Origin: Planctomicrobium piriforme
GTDB lineage: Bacteria > Planctomycetota > Planctomycetia > Planctomycetales > Planctomycetaceae
Direction: 5' to 3'
Length of the DNA stretch: 36,763 bases
NCBI GenBank assembly: GCA_945860955.1
Contig: CAMATH010000084.1
Span: 1 to 36,763, forward strand
Shown: in pieces, positions 25,440-34,410 of the stretch
How the letters are laid out: each line of letters opens with the position of its first letter
Position numbering within the stretch: the first letter of the stretch is position 1
Program-made: the position numbers and the translations under genes
The notes under the pieces: generated by a model
The model's database searches: none
What the model saw: the letters and a program-made list of their open reading frames with translations, nothing else
Told to the model about the DNA's origin: nothing

Positions 25440-28400
25440 ATGCTCTCGCTCCTGCCTTCGCCGCGACATCGCGGATCTGTTCCCTGCTTCGTCCGACAAC
25501 TGCCGTTCTTGCTGGCGGCGTGGTGGCTGGGGACGGTTTCCGTCGCTCACGCCGCGGAACCACTCGTCTTTGAACGCGATGTTCGTCCGGTTCTGAAAGC
25601 GTACTGTTTCGACTGTCACGGCGGTGACGCGAAACTGTCGGGCGGGCTCGACCTGAGGCTCAAGCGGTTCGCCCTGAAGGGGGGAGACACGGGGCCGGCG
25701 ATTGTTCCCGGGGACGTCGCGGGCAGTTTGCTGATCGAACGGATGAAGTCGGGGGAAATGCCCCCCACCGAGAAGAAGGTTCCTCCCGAGAAGCTGGCGA
25801 TTCTGGAGCAATGGATCGCCGCCGGCGCGCCAGTGGGCCGTGAAGAACCCGCCACGTTGCCACTCGGTTTCGACATCACTCCCGAAGAGCGGGCGTATTG
25901 GGCGTTTCAGCCAATTCGAAGGCATGAATCGCCGGCGCTGGCGAACACCGTCGCCAGTCCGGGGGGACTCGTGCAACAGCCGGGGGCCGATGTCGTCCGG
26001 ACACCGGTCGACGCGTTCGTGCTGGCGAAGCTCCGCGAGCGGGGAATGCGGCTGGCTCCCGAAGCCGACAAACCGACACTGTTGCGGCGTGTGGCGTTCG
26101 ACCTCACCGGATTGCCCCCGACACCTGCCGAGATCGACGAGTATCTGAACGACGCCAGCTCCGACGCGTACGAAAAGATGGTCGACCGCTACTTGAAGTC
26201 TCCCCACTACGGCGAGCGCTGGGGTCGGCATTGGCTCGACGTCGCGGGGTACGCCGACTCGGAAGGGAATGGCAACGAAGACACCCCGCGTCCATTCGCG
26301 TACAAGTACCGCGACTACGTGATTCGCTCGTTGAACGCCGACAAGCCGTTCGATCAGTTTTTGGTCGAACAGCTCGCGGGAGACGAACTCGTTCCACAAC
26401 CCTGGAACAACCTGACCGCCGACCAGATCGAGAGACTGACCGCGACTGGTTTTCTGAAGATGGGGGTCGACCAGACCACCACGGGTGGGGGCGACCAGGA
26501 CGAAGGGGCGAATCTGGTGGTTGGCGACATGCTGAAAATCGTGTCGACGTCGTTGTTGGGACTCTCGGTCGGGTGTGCCCAGTGTCACGATCACAAATAC
26601 GATCCGATTCCACAGTCCGACTATTTCCGATTGCGGGCAATCTTCGAGCCGGCGATCGACCCGTCGCACTGGCGACGCCCCGGTCAGCGGCTGGTGTCGC
26701 TCTACACCGACGCCGACCGCGCCAAAGCGGGCGCCATCGACGCCGAGGCGAACACGCTTCAAACGGCGTTCAACGCCAAACAGTCGCAGTTCGTGATGGC
26801 GGCGTTCGAGAAGGTGCTGGAGAATTTTCCCGAAGATCAGCGAACGGCGTTTCGCGACGCCTACACCGCGCCGGCCGACAAGCGGACCGAAGAACAAAAG
26901 AAACTGCTCGCCGACAATCCGAAGGTCAACATCAGTCCGGGAGTACTCTATCAGTACAACCAGCCGGCGGCTGACGAGTTGAAAAAGGACCAGGAGAAGA
27001 TCAACGCCAAACGGGCCGAAAAGCCGGTGGAGGATTTTCTCAGTGTCGCCAACGAGATCGCGGGAGTGATTCCGGTCACGAACCTGTTTTACCGGGGGGA
27101 TTATCGCGACCGTCGGCAAGCGATTGGGCCGGGCGATCTCACCATCGCCGCCCCGGAAGGCGCACGCGTCGACATCGCGGAGAAGGATCCGAATCTGCCC
27201 ACCACGGGACGCCGACTCGCCTGGGCGAAGCACCTGACCAACGGCACGCACCCGCTGTTGGGACGCGTTATCGCCAACCGTATCTGGCTGCATCACTTCG
27301 GCAAGGGAATTGTGGACACTCCCGCCGACTTCGGCTTGTTGGGCGTTCGGCCCACTCACCCCGAATTGCTCGACTGGCTCGCCGACGAATTCGTGCGACA
27401 AGGCTGGAGCCTGAAGCAATTGCACCGCGCGATCATGACGTCGGCGGTCTACCGACAATCTTCGGTCGCGTCGCAGTCGAATGGCGCGACCGCCGCTGTC
27501 AATCCCCGGCAGATTGATTCGCAAAACACGCTGTACTGGCAGTTTCCGCTCAAGCGACTGGAAGCCGAGGCGCTGCGTGACCGGATGCTGGTTGTTTCCG
27601 GTCGGCTGGACCGGGCTCAATTCGGCCCGGCGATTCCGGTGGAGGAGAATTTCGCGGGCCAGGTGTTGTCGAAGGACGATGCCCCGCGACGGAGCGTTTA
27701 TCTTCAGTCGCGGAGAACGAAGCCGGTTTCGTTCCTGACCACATTCGACGCACCGGTGATGCTGGTGAACTGCGAGAAGCGGGTTTCGAGTGCCGGGGCG
27801 GTTCAATCGCTCATGCTGATGAACAATGAATCGGTGCTGAAGGAAGCCGAACATTTCGCCCAACGGGTACGGAAAGAGACTCCCGCCGACTACCTGAAGG
27901 AACCAGCCGCCACCTTGGCCGCGAAGTTCCCTCGACACACAGCCGCCTGGCAGTTCGGCTATGGCGCATTCGACGCCGCTACTCAGCGGGTCGCCGGTTA
28001 CACGCCGTTGCCGCACTTCAGCGGCACCAACTGGCAAGGGGGGACGGCGCTACCCGACGTCACGATTGGCTGGGTGCTTCTGCACGCGGCGGGGGGACAC
28101 CCCGGCGACGAACAGCACGCCGCCATCCGTCGCTGGGTGGCCCCATTGGCAGGAAACTTGACCGTCGCAGGCAAACTGGCACATGGATCGGAAAACGGCG
28201 ACGGGGTCCGTGGCCGGGTTGTTTCGAGCCGGGGCGGTCCTGTGGGGGAATGGAACGCGAAAACGGGTGAAGTCGCGACCCCCGTCGGGAGCTTCGCGGT
28301 TGAGGCGGGAGACACGATTGATTTCATCGTCGATTGCCGGGGGACGTTTGAGAGCGATTCGTTCAACTGGGACGTCGAACTGAAACTGACCAATTCGGCC

Positions 28401-28664
28401 GGGGCCGCCGCTGGCGTCTGGAATTCGTCGAGTGATTTCCACGGTCCGCAGGGAATGGCGCTGCCCCAACAGATCGCCTACGCCTGGCAGCTTGCCTACC
28501 TGCGACCGATCACTTCAGAAGAATGGGAACTGGCGTGCCAGTTCGTTTCGAGTCAGCTCGCCCATCTGCGAACGGTTGGCGAAAAGTCGGATCATGAACT
28601 GGCCGCTCTGACCAGTCTCTGTCAACAGTTATTCAGTTCCAACGAGTTCCTGCATGTCGACTGA
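25440..28664 (+). CDS. Planctomycete cytochrome (PSCyt1-DUF1549-DUF1553)
   Basis: This 1074-residue exported protein has a Sec signal peptide (about 1-39, ending VAHAA). The N-terminal planctomycete cytochrome c domain carries a haem motif CFDCH at residues 56-60. DUF1549 follows (about 190-400) with YGERWGRHWLDVAGYADSEG, and a second CxxCH, CAQCH, at 379-383. DUF1553 (about 590-1070) includes HPELLDWLADEF and the RQSS segment. Residues about 855-1000 form a beta-rich insertion within the DUF1553 part (GWVLLHAAGGHPGDEQH, GDGVRGRVVSSRGG), probably a carbohydrate-binding-like or jelly-roll module. These proteins are abundant in planctomycetes and are thought to be periplasmic; their reaction is not established. 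The gene overlaps the DUF1501 gene by 11 nt. Confidence 0.95.
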   Translation: MLSLLPSPRHRGSVPCFVRQLPFLLAAWWLGTVSVAHAAEPLVFERDVRPVLKAYCFDCHGGDAKLSGGLDLRLKRFALKGGDTGPAIVPGDVAGSLLIERMKSGEMPPTEKKVPPEKLAILEQWIAAGAPVGREEPATLPLGFDITPEERAYWAFQPIRRHESPALANTVASPGGLVQQPGADVVRTPVDAFVLAKLRERGMRLAPEADKPTLLRRVAFDLTGLPPTPAEIDEYLNDASSDAYEKMVDRYLKSPHYGERWGRHWLDVAGYADSEGNGNEDTPRPFAYKYRDYVIRSLNADKPFDQFLVEQLAGDELVPQPWNNLTADQIERLTATGFLKMGVDQTTTGGGDQDEGANLVVGDMLKIVSTSLLGLSVGCAQCHDHKYDPIPQSDYFRLRAIFEPAIDPSHWRRPGQRLVSLYTDADRAKAGAIDAEANTLQTAFNAKQSQFVMAAFEKVLENFPEDQRTAFRDAYTAPADKRTEEQKKLLADNPKVNISPGVLYQYNQPAADELKKDQEKINAKRAEKPVEDFLSVANEIAGVIPVTNLFYRGDYRDRRQAIGPGDLTIAAPEGARVDIAEKDPNLPTTGRRLAWAKHLTNGTHPLLGRVIANRIWLHHFGKGIVDTPADFGLLGVRPTHPELLDWLADEFVRQGWSLKQLHRAIMTSAVYRQSSVASQSNGATAAVNPRQIDSQNTLYWQFPLKRLEAEALRDRMLVVSGRLDRAQFGPAIPVEENFAGQVLSKDDAPRRSVYLQSRRTKPVSFLTTFDAPVMLVNCEKRVSSAGAVQSLMLMNNESVLKEAEHFAQRVRKETPADYLKEPAATLAAKFPRHTAAWQFGYGAFDAATQRVAGYTPLPHFSGTNWQGGTALPDVTIGWVLLHAAGGHPGDEQHAAIRRWVAPLAGNLTVAGKLAHGSENGDGVRGRVVSSRGGPVGEWNAKTGEVATPVGSFAVEAGDTIDFIVDCRGTFESDSFNWDVELKLTNSAGAAAGVWNSSSDFHGPQGMALPQQIAYAWQLAYLRPITSEEWELACQFVSSQLAHLRTVGEKSDHELAALTSLCQQLFSSNEFLHVD

Positions 28665-30135
28665 ACACGTCACCGTCTGTCCTTCGTGCGAACCGGCTCC
28701 TCCGACCACTCGGCGGGAGTTTCTAGAACGTTCGGCGTTTGGCATTGGTTCGTTCGCGCTCGCCACGCTGCTGCAAGAGCAGGGTTTGCTCGCCGACGTT
28801 CCCTCGGGCAAACCGGGGGAGAACCTGCCGCTCGATTTGAAGCCGCGCACGCCGCATCATCCCCCGCGGGCGAACGCGATGATCTCGCTGTTCATGCACG
28901 GGGGACCGTCGCACGTCGACCTGCTCGATCCGAAGCCCGAACTGACGGCGAAGAACGGGACCGATTACGGTGGTGACGTTCACTTCAGCTTCGTGAACCG
29001 CGCCAGCAAAAAGCTGTTCGGCAGTCCGTTCAAGTTTTCGAAACACGGCCAGTGCGGGACCGATGTTTCGGAACTGCTGCCGGAGATCGCGGGGATTGTC
29101 GATGACATCGCCGTCCTGCGATCGATGCACACGGGGCACAATGGACACGAGGTATCCATTCGCTACTTCCACGGCGGAATCGCCGGCGTGACCGGTCGCC
29201 CCACGCTGGGAAGCTGGATCACCTACGCGCTGGGGAACGAGTCTCAGAATCTGCCGGCCTACATGGTGCTGGCCGATCCGGGTGGCCATCCGGTGGATGG
29301 GACGCTGAACTGGTCGAGCGGGTTCATGCCCCCGACGTATCAGGGGACCGTGTTGCGACCGCAGGAGCCGCGGATTTTCAACCTCGATCCGCCCCCCCGG
29401 CTCAAGGGAACGTTGCAGCAACAGAATCTGGCGTTTCTGGATCAGCTCAACCGTCGGCATGCGAAATTGCATCCTGGGGAAGCCGAGCTGGAAGCGCGGA
29501 TCGCCAGTTACGAACTCGCCGCCGCCATGCAGACGGCCGCCAAAGATGCGCTCGACATCAGTCAGGAGCCGGAGTACATCCATAAGATGTACGGACTGGA
29601 TCAGGACGCGACCCGGTCATACGGACAGCGCTGTCTCATCGCGCGGCGACTGGTCGAGCGGGGGGTGCGGTTCGTCCAGTTGTTCCTGGGGGGACAGCCT
29701 TGGGATAACCATCAGTCCATCCGCACGGGTCTTCCCGGAATTTGCAAGCAGACCGACAGGCCGGCGGCGGCGCTGGTTAAGGATCTCAAACAGCGCGGTC
29801 TGCTCGACACGACCATCGTCCATTGGGGGGGCGAGATCGGTCGGCTTCCCGTTTGCGAAGGTGAACTCAACGACGCCGCCGGGCGCGACCACAACGGTCA
29901 GGGCTTTTCGATCTGGCTGGCGGGCGGGGGATTCAAGCCCGGGATCACCTACGGCGAGACCGACGAAGTGGGCCATCGAGCGGCGGTGAATATCATGACC
30001 CCCAATGACTTCCAGGCGACGATCCTGAACCAGCTTGGTTTGGATCACACGAAGCTGGTGTACCACAACAGTGGCCGGCAACAGCGCCTGACCGACGGCC
30101 GGCCAGCGCGGGTTGTGCAGGAGATTCTGGCGTAA
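28654..30135 (+). CDS. DUF1501 protein, Tat-exported
   Basis: This 493-residue protein has an early twin-arginine segment TRREFLERSAFGIGSFALATLL from about residue 18 (shown partly), marking Tat export. The DUF1501 domain spans most of the rest and belongs to the alkaline-phosphatase/sulphatase-like fold. Family segments include ISLFMHGGPSHVDLLDPK, VLRSMHTGHNGHE, FVQLFLGGQPWDNH, VHWGGEIGR and RDHNGQGFSIWLAGGGF, which together hold Asp and His residues that could bind metals. DUF1501 genes pair with DUF1549/DUF1553 cytochromes across the phylum and the 11-nt overlap indicates coupled production. The substrate is unknown; a role in sulphated or complex polysaccharide handling has been suggested for the wider group. 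Confidence 0.94.
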   Translation: MSTEHVTVCPSCEPAPPTTRREFLERSAFGIGSFALATLLQEQGLLADVPSGKPGENLPLDLKPRTPHHPPRANAMISLFMHGGPSHVDLLDPKPELTAKNGTDYGGDVHFSFVNRASKKLFGSPFKFSKHGQCGTDVSELLPEIAGIVDDIAVLRSMHTGHNGHEVSIRYFHGGIAGVTGRPTLGSWITYALGNESQNLPAYMVLADPGGHPVDGTLNWSSGFMPPTYQGTVLRPQEPRIFNLDPPPRLKGTLQQQNLAFLDQLNRRHAKLHPGEAELEARIASYELAAAMQTAAKDALDISQEPEYIHKMYGLDQDATRSYGQRCLIARRLVERGVRFVQLFLGGQPWDNHQSIRTGLPGICKQTDRPAAALVKDLKQRGLLDTTIVHWGGEIGRLPVCEGELNDAAGRDHNGQGFSIWLAGGGFKPGITYGETDEVGHRAAVNIMTPNDFQATILNQLGLDHTKLVYHNSGRQQRLTDGRPARVVQEILA

Positions 30136-30235
30136 GACGCGGTCCAAAATCTCGAGAGACGTACTGGGGGCGGCCCACGACGTCGACTGAATTGTTCGGC
30201 GAAGGGCCGACGATGAACGTGTTGCCGAAGCGCCA

Positions 30236-30275
30236 GCGCCCGGGGTCGTTCGCATGGCCCCGGGGCGCGGTTTTT
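30236..30275 (+). terminator. Probable intrinsic terminator after the cytochrome/DUF1501 pair
   Basis: GCGCCCGGGG at 30236-30245 pairs with CCCCGGGGCGC at 30258-30268 (one bulged base, 12-nt loop), followed by GG and five T at 30271-30275. It lies 100 nt after the DUF1501 stop and before a convergent gene. Confidence 0.55.
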
Positions 30276-30297
30276 CGCATCGGGCGCACATCGGGGC

Positions 30298-30316
30298 CGG
30301 CACTCAGAGAGTGCCG
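30298..30316. repeat. Short palindrome, CGGCACTC-AGA-GAGTGCCG
   Basis: A perfect 8-bp inverted repeat with a 3-nt loop, just downstream of the putative terminator and between convergent genes. It resembles short palindromic elements found repeatedly in planctomycete intergenic DNA, from memory; no second copy is seen in this window. Confidence 0.55.
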
Positions 30317-30380
30317 CCTACGTTGATTCGGTCGCTGCACGACGGACGATTCTGTCGCGGCACACCACGCCGCGATTCGA

Positions 30381-31787
30381 TCATTGGACCACCCGAGCCG
30401 ACTCGCGCGTCGCCGTTTCACCCACCGGCACGCCGATCGGTCCCCGGCGATTTCTTCCGAACAACATTCCCTGTTTCTTGTACGACTCTTTCGCGTACAG
30501 CGGGTTGTACGCGAGGTACATGAACAGCCGGGTGAACGAACTCATGTGGGTTTTGAAATCCCACATCCGGTAGAAGATCGATCGCGGGCTGTTCCACTTG
30601 TCCCGGCAGCTCCAGATGACATCGGTCAGTTCGTCGGGAGTCATGGTTTTCGGGAGAAACGTCGCCTGGTTGAAGCGATACTCGGGATGCAACCACCACT
30701 TCCCGCCGAACAACAGCCGCCCTTCGCGATTCAACCGATCGTAGAGCGGTGTTCCAGGGTACGGCATCAGGATATTGTACGCCGCGAAGCAGAAGCGGTT
30801 CCGCATCGCGAATTCGTGAGTCTGCTGAATGGATTCGATCGTGTCGAAATCGTGGCCCAGTGTGAATGTCGCCCAGGTCTGCAGGTGGTACTTCCGCAAG
30901 ATTTCGACCTGCGACTGGTATCGGTCCCAGCCTTCTTTGCGCAGCAGGTTGGGGGCCTTCTTCATCAGCTTGATGCTCTCGGGGCTGATTGATTCAAACC
31001 CGACCACATGCCCCATGCAGCCGCTCGCTGCCATCAGTTCCATCAGCTCGGTGTCGTTCGTCATGTCGATCGACGCCTGTGACACCCAGCGGATCTTCAT
31101 CGGAATCAGATCGCGGAGAAAGGACTTGGCCGCCGCGTGGTTTGACAGAAAATTGTCGTCGACGAAAAAGACGAATTTTCGGTCCTGCTGCCGGATCTCC
31201 TCCAGGACTTCCGCGGTCGGGCGAATGTACTGCGTCTTCTTGAAATAAGCCGTGACGGCGCAGAAGTCGCAGGCGAAGCGACAACCGCGACTGAACTGCA
31301 TCAACGTCAGGGGCAAATAGCCTTTGCCCACGAACAAGTCCCGCCGGGGGAGCGCGCCCCCCGCCTGCGCCACACCCACTGCGGCGTCGTAGCGCGGTTT
31401 CAAGCGATGACTTCGCGCGTCGTCGACCACCTCGGCCCAGCGAAATTCAGCATCGCCAATGTAAATCGAGTCGGCGTACGCCTGGCATTCTTCAGGGAAC
31501 AACGACGGATGCGCTCCTCCCAAGATCACGGGAACCCCCCGTGCCCGGTACTCGGCGGAAATCTCATAAGCGCGACGGGCGGCGTAGATCTCGATGCTGA
31601 TCGCCACCAGATCGGTCGGTTCGTCGAACGGTATCTCCTCCATCCGATCGTCGTAGAGTACGCATTCGACATCGGGGGGAGTCAGCCCCGCCAAGACCCC
31701 CAGACTCAGAGGCTCCATCCGCGCCTCATCAACGTACAGGCTGTGATCCTGCCGGCCGATATTCGGCATGATGAATGTGATCTTCAC
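30381..31787 (-). CDS. Cobalamin-binding-type radical SAM protein (second of pair)
   Basis: This 468-residue protein has an N-terminal B12-binding-like Rossmann domain (about 1-130, with DLVAISIEIYAARRAYEI and VILGGAHPSLFPEE) and a radical SAM core with the cluster motif CRFACDFC at residues 169-176 (CxxxCxxC). The core continues with FVFFVDDNFLSN and VGFESISPE, and a C-terminal helical part follows. As in other class B-type radical SAM methylases, the DxHxxG cobalamin ligand motif is absent. Such enzymes methylate or rearrange unactivated carbons of lipids and natural products, or form rings. The start is a GTG at 31787 overlapping the TGA of the preceding paralogue (GTGA); it aligns exactly with that paralogue's N-terminus, MKITFI. 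The longer reading to 32066 would lie inside the neighbour. Function unknown. Confidence 0.9.
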   Translation of the reverse strand: MKITFIMPNIGRQDHSLYVDEARMEPLSLGVLAGLTPPDVECVLYDDRMEEIPFDEPTDLVAISIEIYAARRAYEISAEYRARGVPVILGGAHPSLFPEECQAYADSIYIGDAEFRWAEVVDDARSHRLKPRYDAAVGVAQAGGALPRRDLFVGKGYLPLTLMQFSRGCRFACDFCAVTAYFKKTQYIRPTAEVLEEIRQQDRKFVFFVDDNFLSNHAAAKSFLRDLIPMKIRWVSQASIDMTNDTELMELMAASGCMGHVVGFESISPESIKLMKKAPNLLRKEGWDRYQSQVEILRKYHLQTWATFTLGHDFDTIESIQQTHEFAMRNRFCFAAYNILMPYPGTPLYDRLNREGRLLFGGKWWLHPEYRFNQATFLPKTMTPDELTDVIWSCRDKWNSPRSIFYRMWDFKTHMSSFTRLFMYLAYNPLYAKESYKKQGMLFGRNRRGPIGVPVGETATRESARVVQ

Positions 31788-33121
31788 GCCAGCACCTCCA
31801 CCGGTTCGAGAGGAGCGGCGGAACCCAGCCGATGCCCCTGCTTCCGCAGAATCTCCCGTTTCGAAATCAGATTCGACAACAGAAACATCCCCAGTCGGTA
31901 CGGAGTGCGCATGTTCGTTGCGGGGGCGAAAGCCCGCTGGAACAGGGATCGATAGGTATTGAATTTGAGCCGCGCCCGCAGGCATCCCGCCGTCAGTTCG
32001 TCCGCCGTCATCCCCTTGGGATGAAACGTCGCCGTCCCGTAACGAAATTCGGGATCGAGCCACCACCGATCGAAGACGAGCCGTCGCTGCTCCTCCAGTT
32101 CGCGATACAAATCCGCACCCGGGGTCGGGGTCAAGGGGTTGAAATTCGCCAGATAGAATTTGTTCTCAATCGCGAATTCGACGGCGGCGTCAAATGAGTC
32201 GGCGGTGTCCTGGTCGTACCCGAACACGAATGTGCCGTAGATCATGATTCCGGCTTCCTGAAACACCCGGATCGAGGTCTGATAATCGTGATACTTCAGA
32301 TTCCACGACTTTCGCATCTGCACCAGATTGTCGCGGTTGAGCGATTCAAATCCGATGAGCGCGCTGATACAGCCACTCTTCTGCATCAGCTTGACCAGCG
32401 ACCGGTCCTGCGCGATGTCGATCGAAATCTGACAGGACCAGCAGATGTTCAAGGGAATCAACGCTTCGAAAAGTTCAATCGCCTTCGGGATATCGACGAA
32501 CAGATTGTCGTCGACCAGGAACACCATTCTGCTCTTGAGTCGGCGGATCTCCGCGACCACCTCCGACACCGGGCGTTGTCTCAGCGAATTGCCGTAAAAC
32601 GCGCGGATCGAACAGAAATTGCAGTTGTATTTGCAGCCGCGACCATACTGCACCAGGGTGAGCGGAGCGTACCGCTTCCCCCGAAAGATGCTGCGGTCCG
32701 GGTCGGAACCGGCGAGCTGGGGGAAATCGTCCTGGCGGTAAAGCCGTTGTAAGGTTCCGTTCCGCGCGTCCTCGACAACCTGTGGCCAAATCCCCTCGGC
32801 ATCCCCCACCACAACGGCGTCAGCGAATTGCAGAGCCTCCTCGGGCAGAAACGTGGGATGGTAGCCTCCCATCACCACGGGGATTCCCCGCCGCCGGTAC
32901 GCGGTCGCGATCTGGTACGCCCGCCGGGCGGTGTACGTCTCAACGGTCATCGCGACCAGGTCGGTCTTCCGTTCCAGAGGAATCTCTTCGAGCCGTTCGT
33001 CGTAGAACTCCGTCTCGACATCTGACGGGGTGATCCGTTTCAGGATCGCGAAGCACAACGGGTGCATCGCGTCCGACGATCTCCCGTCGTACAGATTGGG
33101 ACGAATGAACGTGATTTTCAT
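31784..33121 (-). CDS. Cobalamin-binding-type radical SAM protein (first of pair)
   Basis: This 445-residue protein is a paralogue of the next gene, with the same domain order. It has a B12-binding-like domain (about 1-130, with DLVAMTVETYTARRAYQI and VVMGGYHPTFLPEE), then a radical SAM core with CKYNCNFC at 163-170, MVFLVDDNLFVD, IGFESLNRD and TFVFGYDQDT, and a C-terminal helical region with TPTPGADLY and FHPKGMTADEL. Its start overlaps the desaturase stop as ATGA, and its stop overlaps the next start as GTGA, so all three genes are translationally coupled. The two paralogues differ clearly along their length, so they probably act at different steps or on different substrates. The family includes hopanoid and pigment methylases and ring-forming enzymes; no substrate can be assigned here. 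Confidence 0.91.
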   Translation of the reverse strand: MKITFIRPNLYDGRSSDAMHPLCFAILKRITPSDVETEFYDERLEEIPLERKTDLVAMTVETYTARRAYQIATAYRRRGIPVVMGGYHPTFLPEEALQFADAVVVGDAEGIWPQVVEDARNGTLQRLYRQDDFPQLAGSDPDRSIFRGKRYAPLTLVQYGRGCKYNCNFCSIRAFYGNSLRQRPVSEVVAEIRRLKSRMVFLVDDNLFVDIPKAIELFEALIPLNICWSCQISIDIAQDRSLVKLMQKSGCISALIGFESLNRDNLVQMRKSWNLKYHDYQTSIRVFQEAGIMIYGTFVFGYDQDTADSFDAAVEFAIENKFYLANFNPLTPTPGADLYRELEEQRRLVFDRWWLDPEFRYGTATFHPKGMTADELTAGCLRARLKFNTYRSLFQRAFAPATNMRTPYRLGMFLLSNLISKREILRKQGHRLGSAAPLEPVEVLA

Positions 33122-34101
33122 GAACGCGGTCCGACCGACCCGGTGTCTGTGGGGGGAGGCGGCCCGGCCGGCCGTGGTCCCAGCCATTGTCGAAAATAGT
33201 GGGGGATGTATCCTGGGCGATCTTCACCCGCCGGCGCAACGCGCGGCAGATAAATCCACGACACTTCCGGGTGGCGATGATGATTCAAATCCCATTCCCC
33301 ATGCAGCAACAACCACGACATCAGCCGATTGTGCTTCAGGTTCCACGCCCCTTCAATGATCTCCCGCTTGGAAAACGCGTGGCCGATGTACTGCCGGGTT
33401 GACCAGTTGAACGAGAAACAGGCATACAACACCAGCGTGTTCCACCACTTGAGATCCAGCAGCCAGAAGAGGCTCGCGAAAACTGCCCCGGTCAGCAGCA
33501 GTTCCAGCCGGATCCGTCTCAGATCACGGGAGGTGATGTCTTTGACGTTGGCGTTTCCCAACGGGGGACCGCTGAAAAGCTGCATCCCGATCGTCCGTGG
33601 GACCACAGCGAACAGCACCGCGCACACCGGAATGCAGGGCCAGAAGAATCCGGTCAACGTGGCATACCACTGCACGCATTTCCAGAAGAAACTGTCGTGC
33701 GGGTAATAGAGATCGAAAATCTCGGCGTCGGTTCGGTTCCGCTGATGATGCCCCTGATGCGTCACGCGAATCATGGAATACGGGGCGAGGAAGAAGACCC
33801 CCGTGACGACCCCTAGCCAATAGTTCCAGCGAAGATTGTCGTGCAGATTGTAATGCGTCGCCTCGTGAAGCAACGCGTAGTTCGTCAGCAGGACGTACGA
33901 GAACGCGACCCCCACGCCCAAAACCGCCCACCACGACTCCACCCGGGAACCCAGCCACAACAGCCCGACTGCCGCTGCGACATCCAGCAGAACCAGCGCG
34001 AAATTCAACCGACTCGGGACCGGCAGGCCGGCTGGTCGGTCGATGAGGACCACGGAACTCACGCCCGGGTTCGTCTCGACGGCGGTTTCGAGTGAGGTCA
34101 C
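33118..34101 (-). CDS. Membrane fatty acid desaturase/hydroxylase
   Basis: This 327-residue integral membrane protein has the three histidine boxes of the fatty acid desaturase superfamily, which bind the di-iron centre: HEATH at 79-83, HQGHH at 115-119 and NHHRH at 273-277. Hydrophobic segments lie at about 34-52, 58-76, 93-110 and 195-230. These enzymes use O2 and electrons to insert double bonds or hydroxyls into lipids or carotenoids. The start is taken as a GTG at 34101; AGGA lies about 7 nt upstream and the longer reading to 34374 is translated from intergenic repeats. The stop overlaps the radical SAM start (ATGA), making a three-gene cassette. The chain it acts on is unknown. Confidence 0.9.
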   Translation of the reverse strand: MTSLETAVETNPGVSSVVLIDRPAGLPVPSRLNFALVLLDVAAAVGLLWLGSRVESWWAVLGVGVAFSYVLLTNYALLHEATHYNLHDNLRWNYWLGVVTGVFFLAPYSMIRVTHQGHHQRNRTDAEIFDLYYPHDSFFWKCVQWYATLTGFFWPCIPVCAVLFAVVPRTIGMQLFSGPPLGNANVKDITSRDLRRIRLELLLTGAVFASLFWLLDLKWWNTLVLYACFSFNWSTRQYIGHAFSKREIIEGAWNLKHNRLMSWLLLHGEWDLNHHRHPEVSWIYLPRVAPAGEDRPGYIPHYFRQWLGPRPAGPPPPTDTGSVGPRS

Positions 34102-34277
34102 AACGGCGTCCTGATCCAACGGCGGTGAGAACGACTGGGATGAACGAAATTGTACTGGTGAGGATTGGGGGGGACAATCGCTTGTCGTTTGATTGCCGAT
34201 GTGAAAAATCTGACCGAACTGCGGAATGTGGATGTGCGGCTCTGAGAGTGCGAACGACCGACGGACGGAAAGGAATT

Positions 34278-34316
34278 GACAGGATGAAGAGGATGAAAGG
34301 GATGAACAGGATGGAG
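34278..34316. repeat. Degenerate 9-nt tandem repeat (GGATGAAnn)
   Basis: Four consecutive units begin at 34282, 34291, 34300 and 34309: GGATGAAGA, GGATGAAAG, GGATGAACA, GGATGGAGT. Similar GGATGAACA-type tracts occur in many environmental bacterial genomes, from memory, and are often mistranslated as small proteins. Confidence 0.75.
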
Positions 34317-34385
34317 TTGCGCGCCATTCGTGCTCCCCGGATAAGTGGCTGAAATCGAGAGACTTCCACTCCACACGATCGACAA

Positions 34386-34410
34386 CCGCTTCCTGAAGCG
34401 CGCGGCTCCG
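34386..34410. repeat. Degenerate half copy of the REP-like element
   Basis: CCGCTTCCTGAAGCGCGCGGCTC matches one arm of the hairpin at 7563-7587 apart from a few substitutions near the middle. No opposing arm is found beside it. Confidence 0.65.

Noticed and set aside
24996-28037. A 1013-codon open frame on the minus strand opposite truB and the cytochrome gene
   Set aside because: It is antisense to genes with clear haem, DUF1549 and TruB motifs, is Arg/His/Gln-rich and has no recognisable domain. Long antisense frames are expected in high-GC coding DNA.
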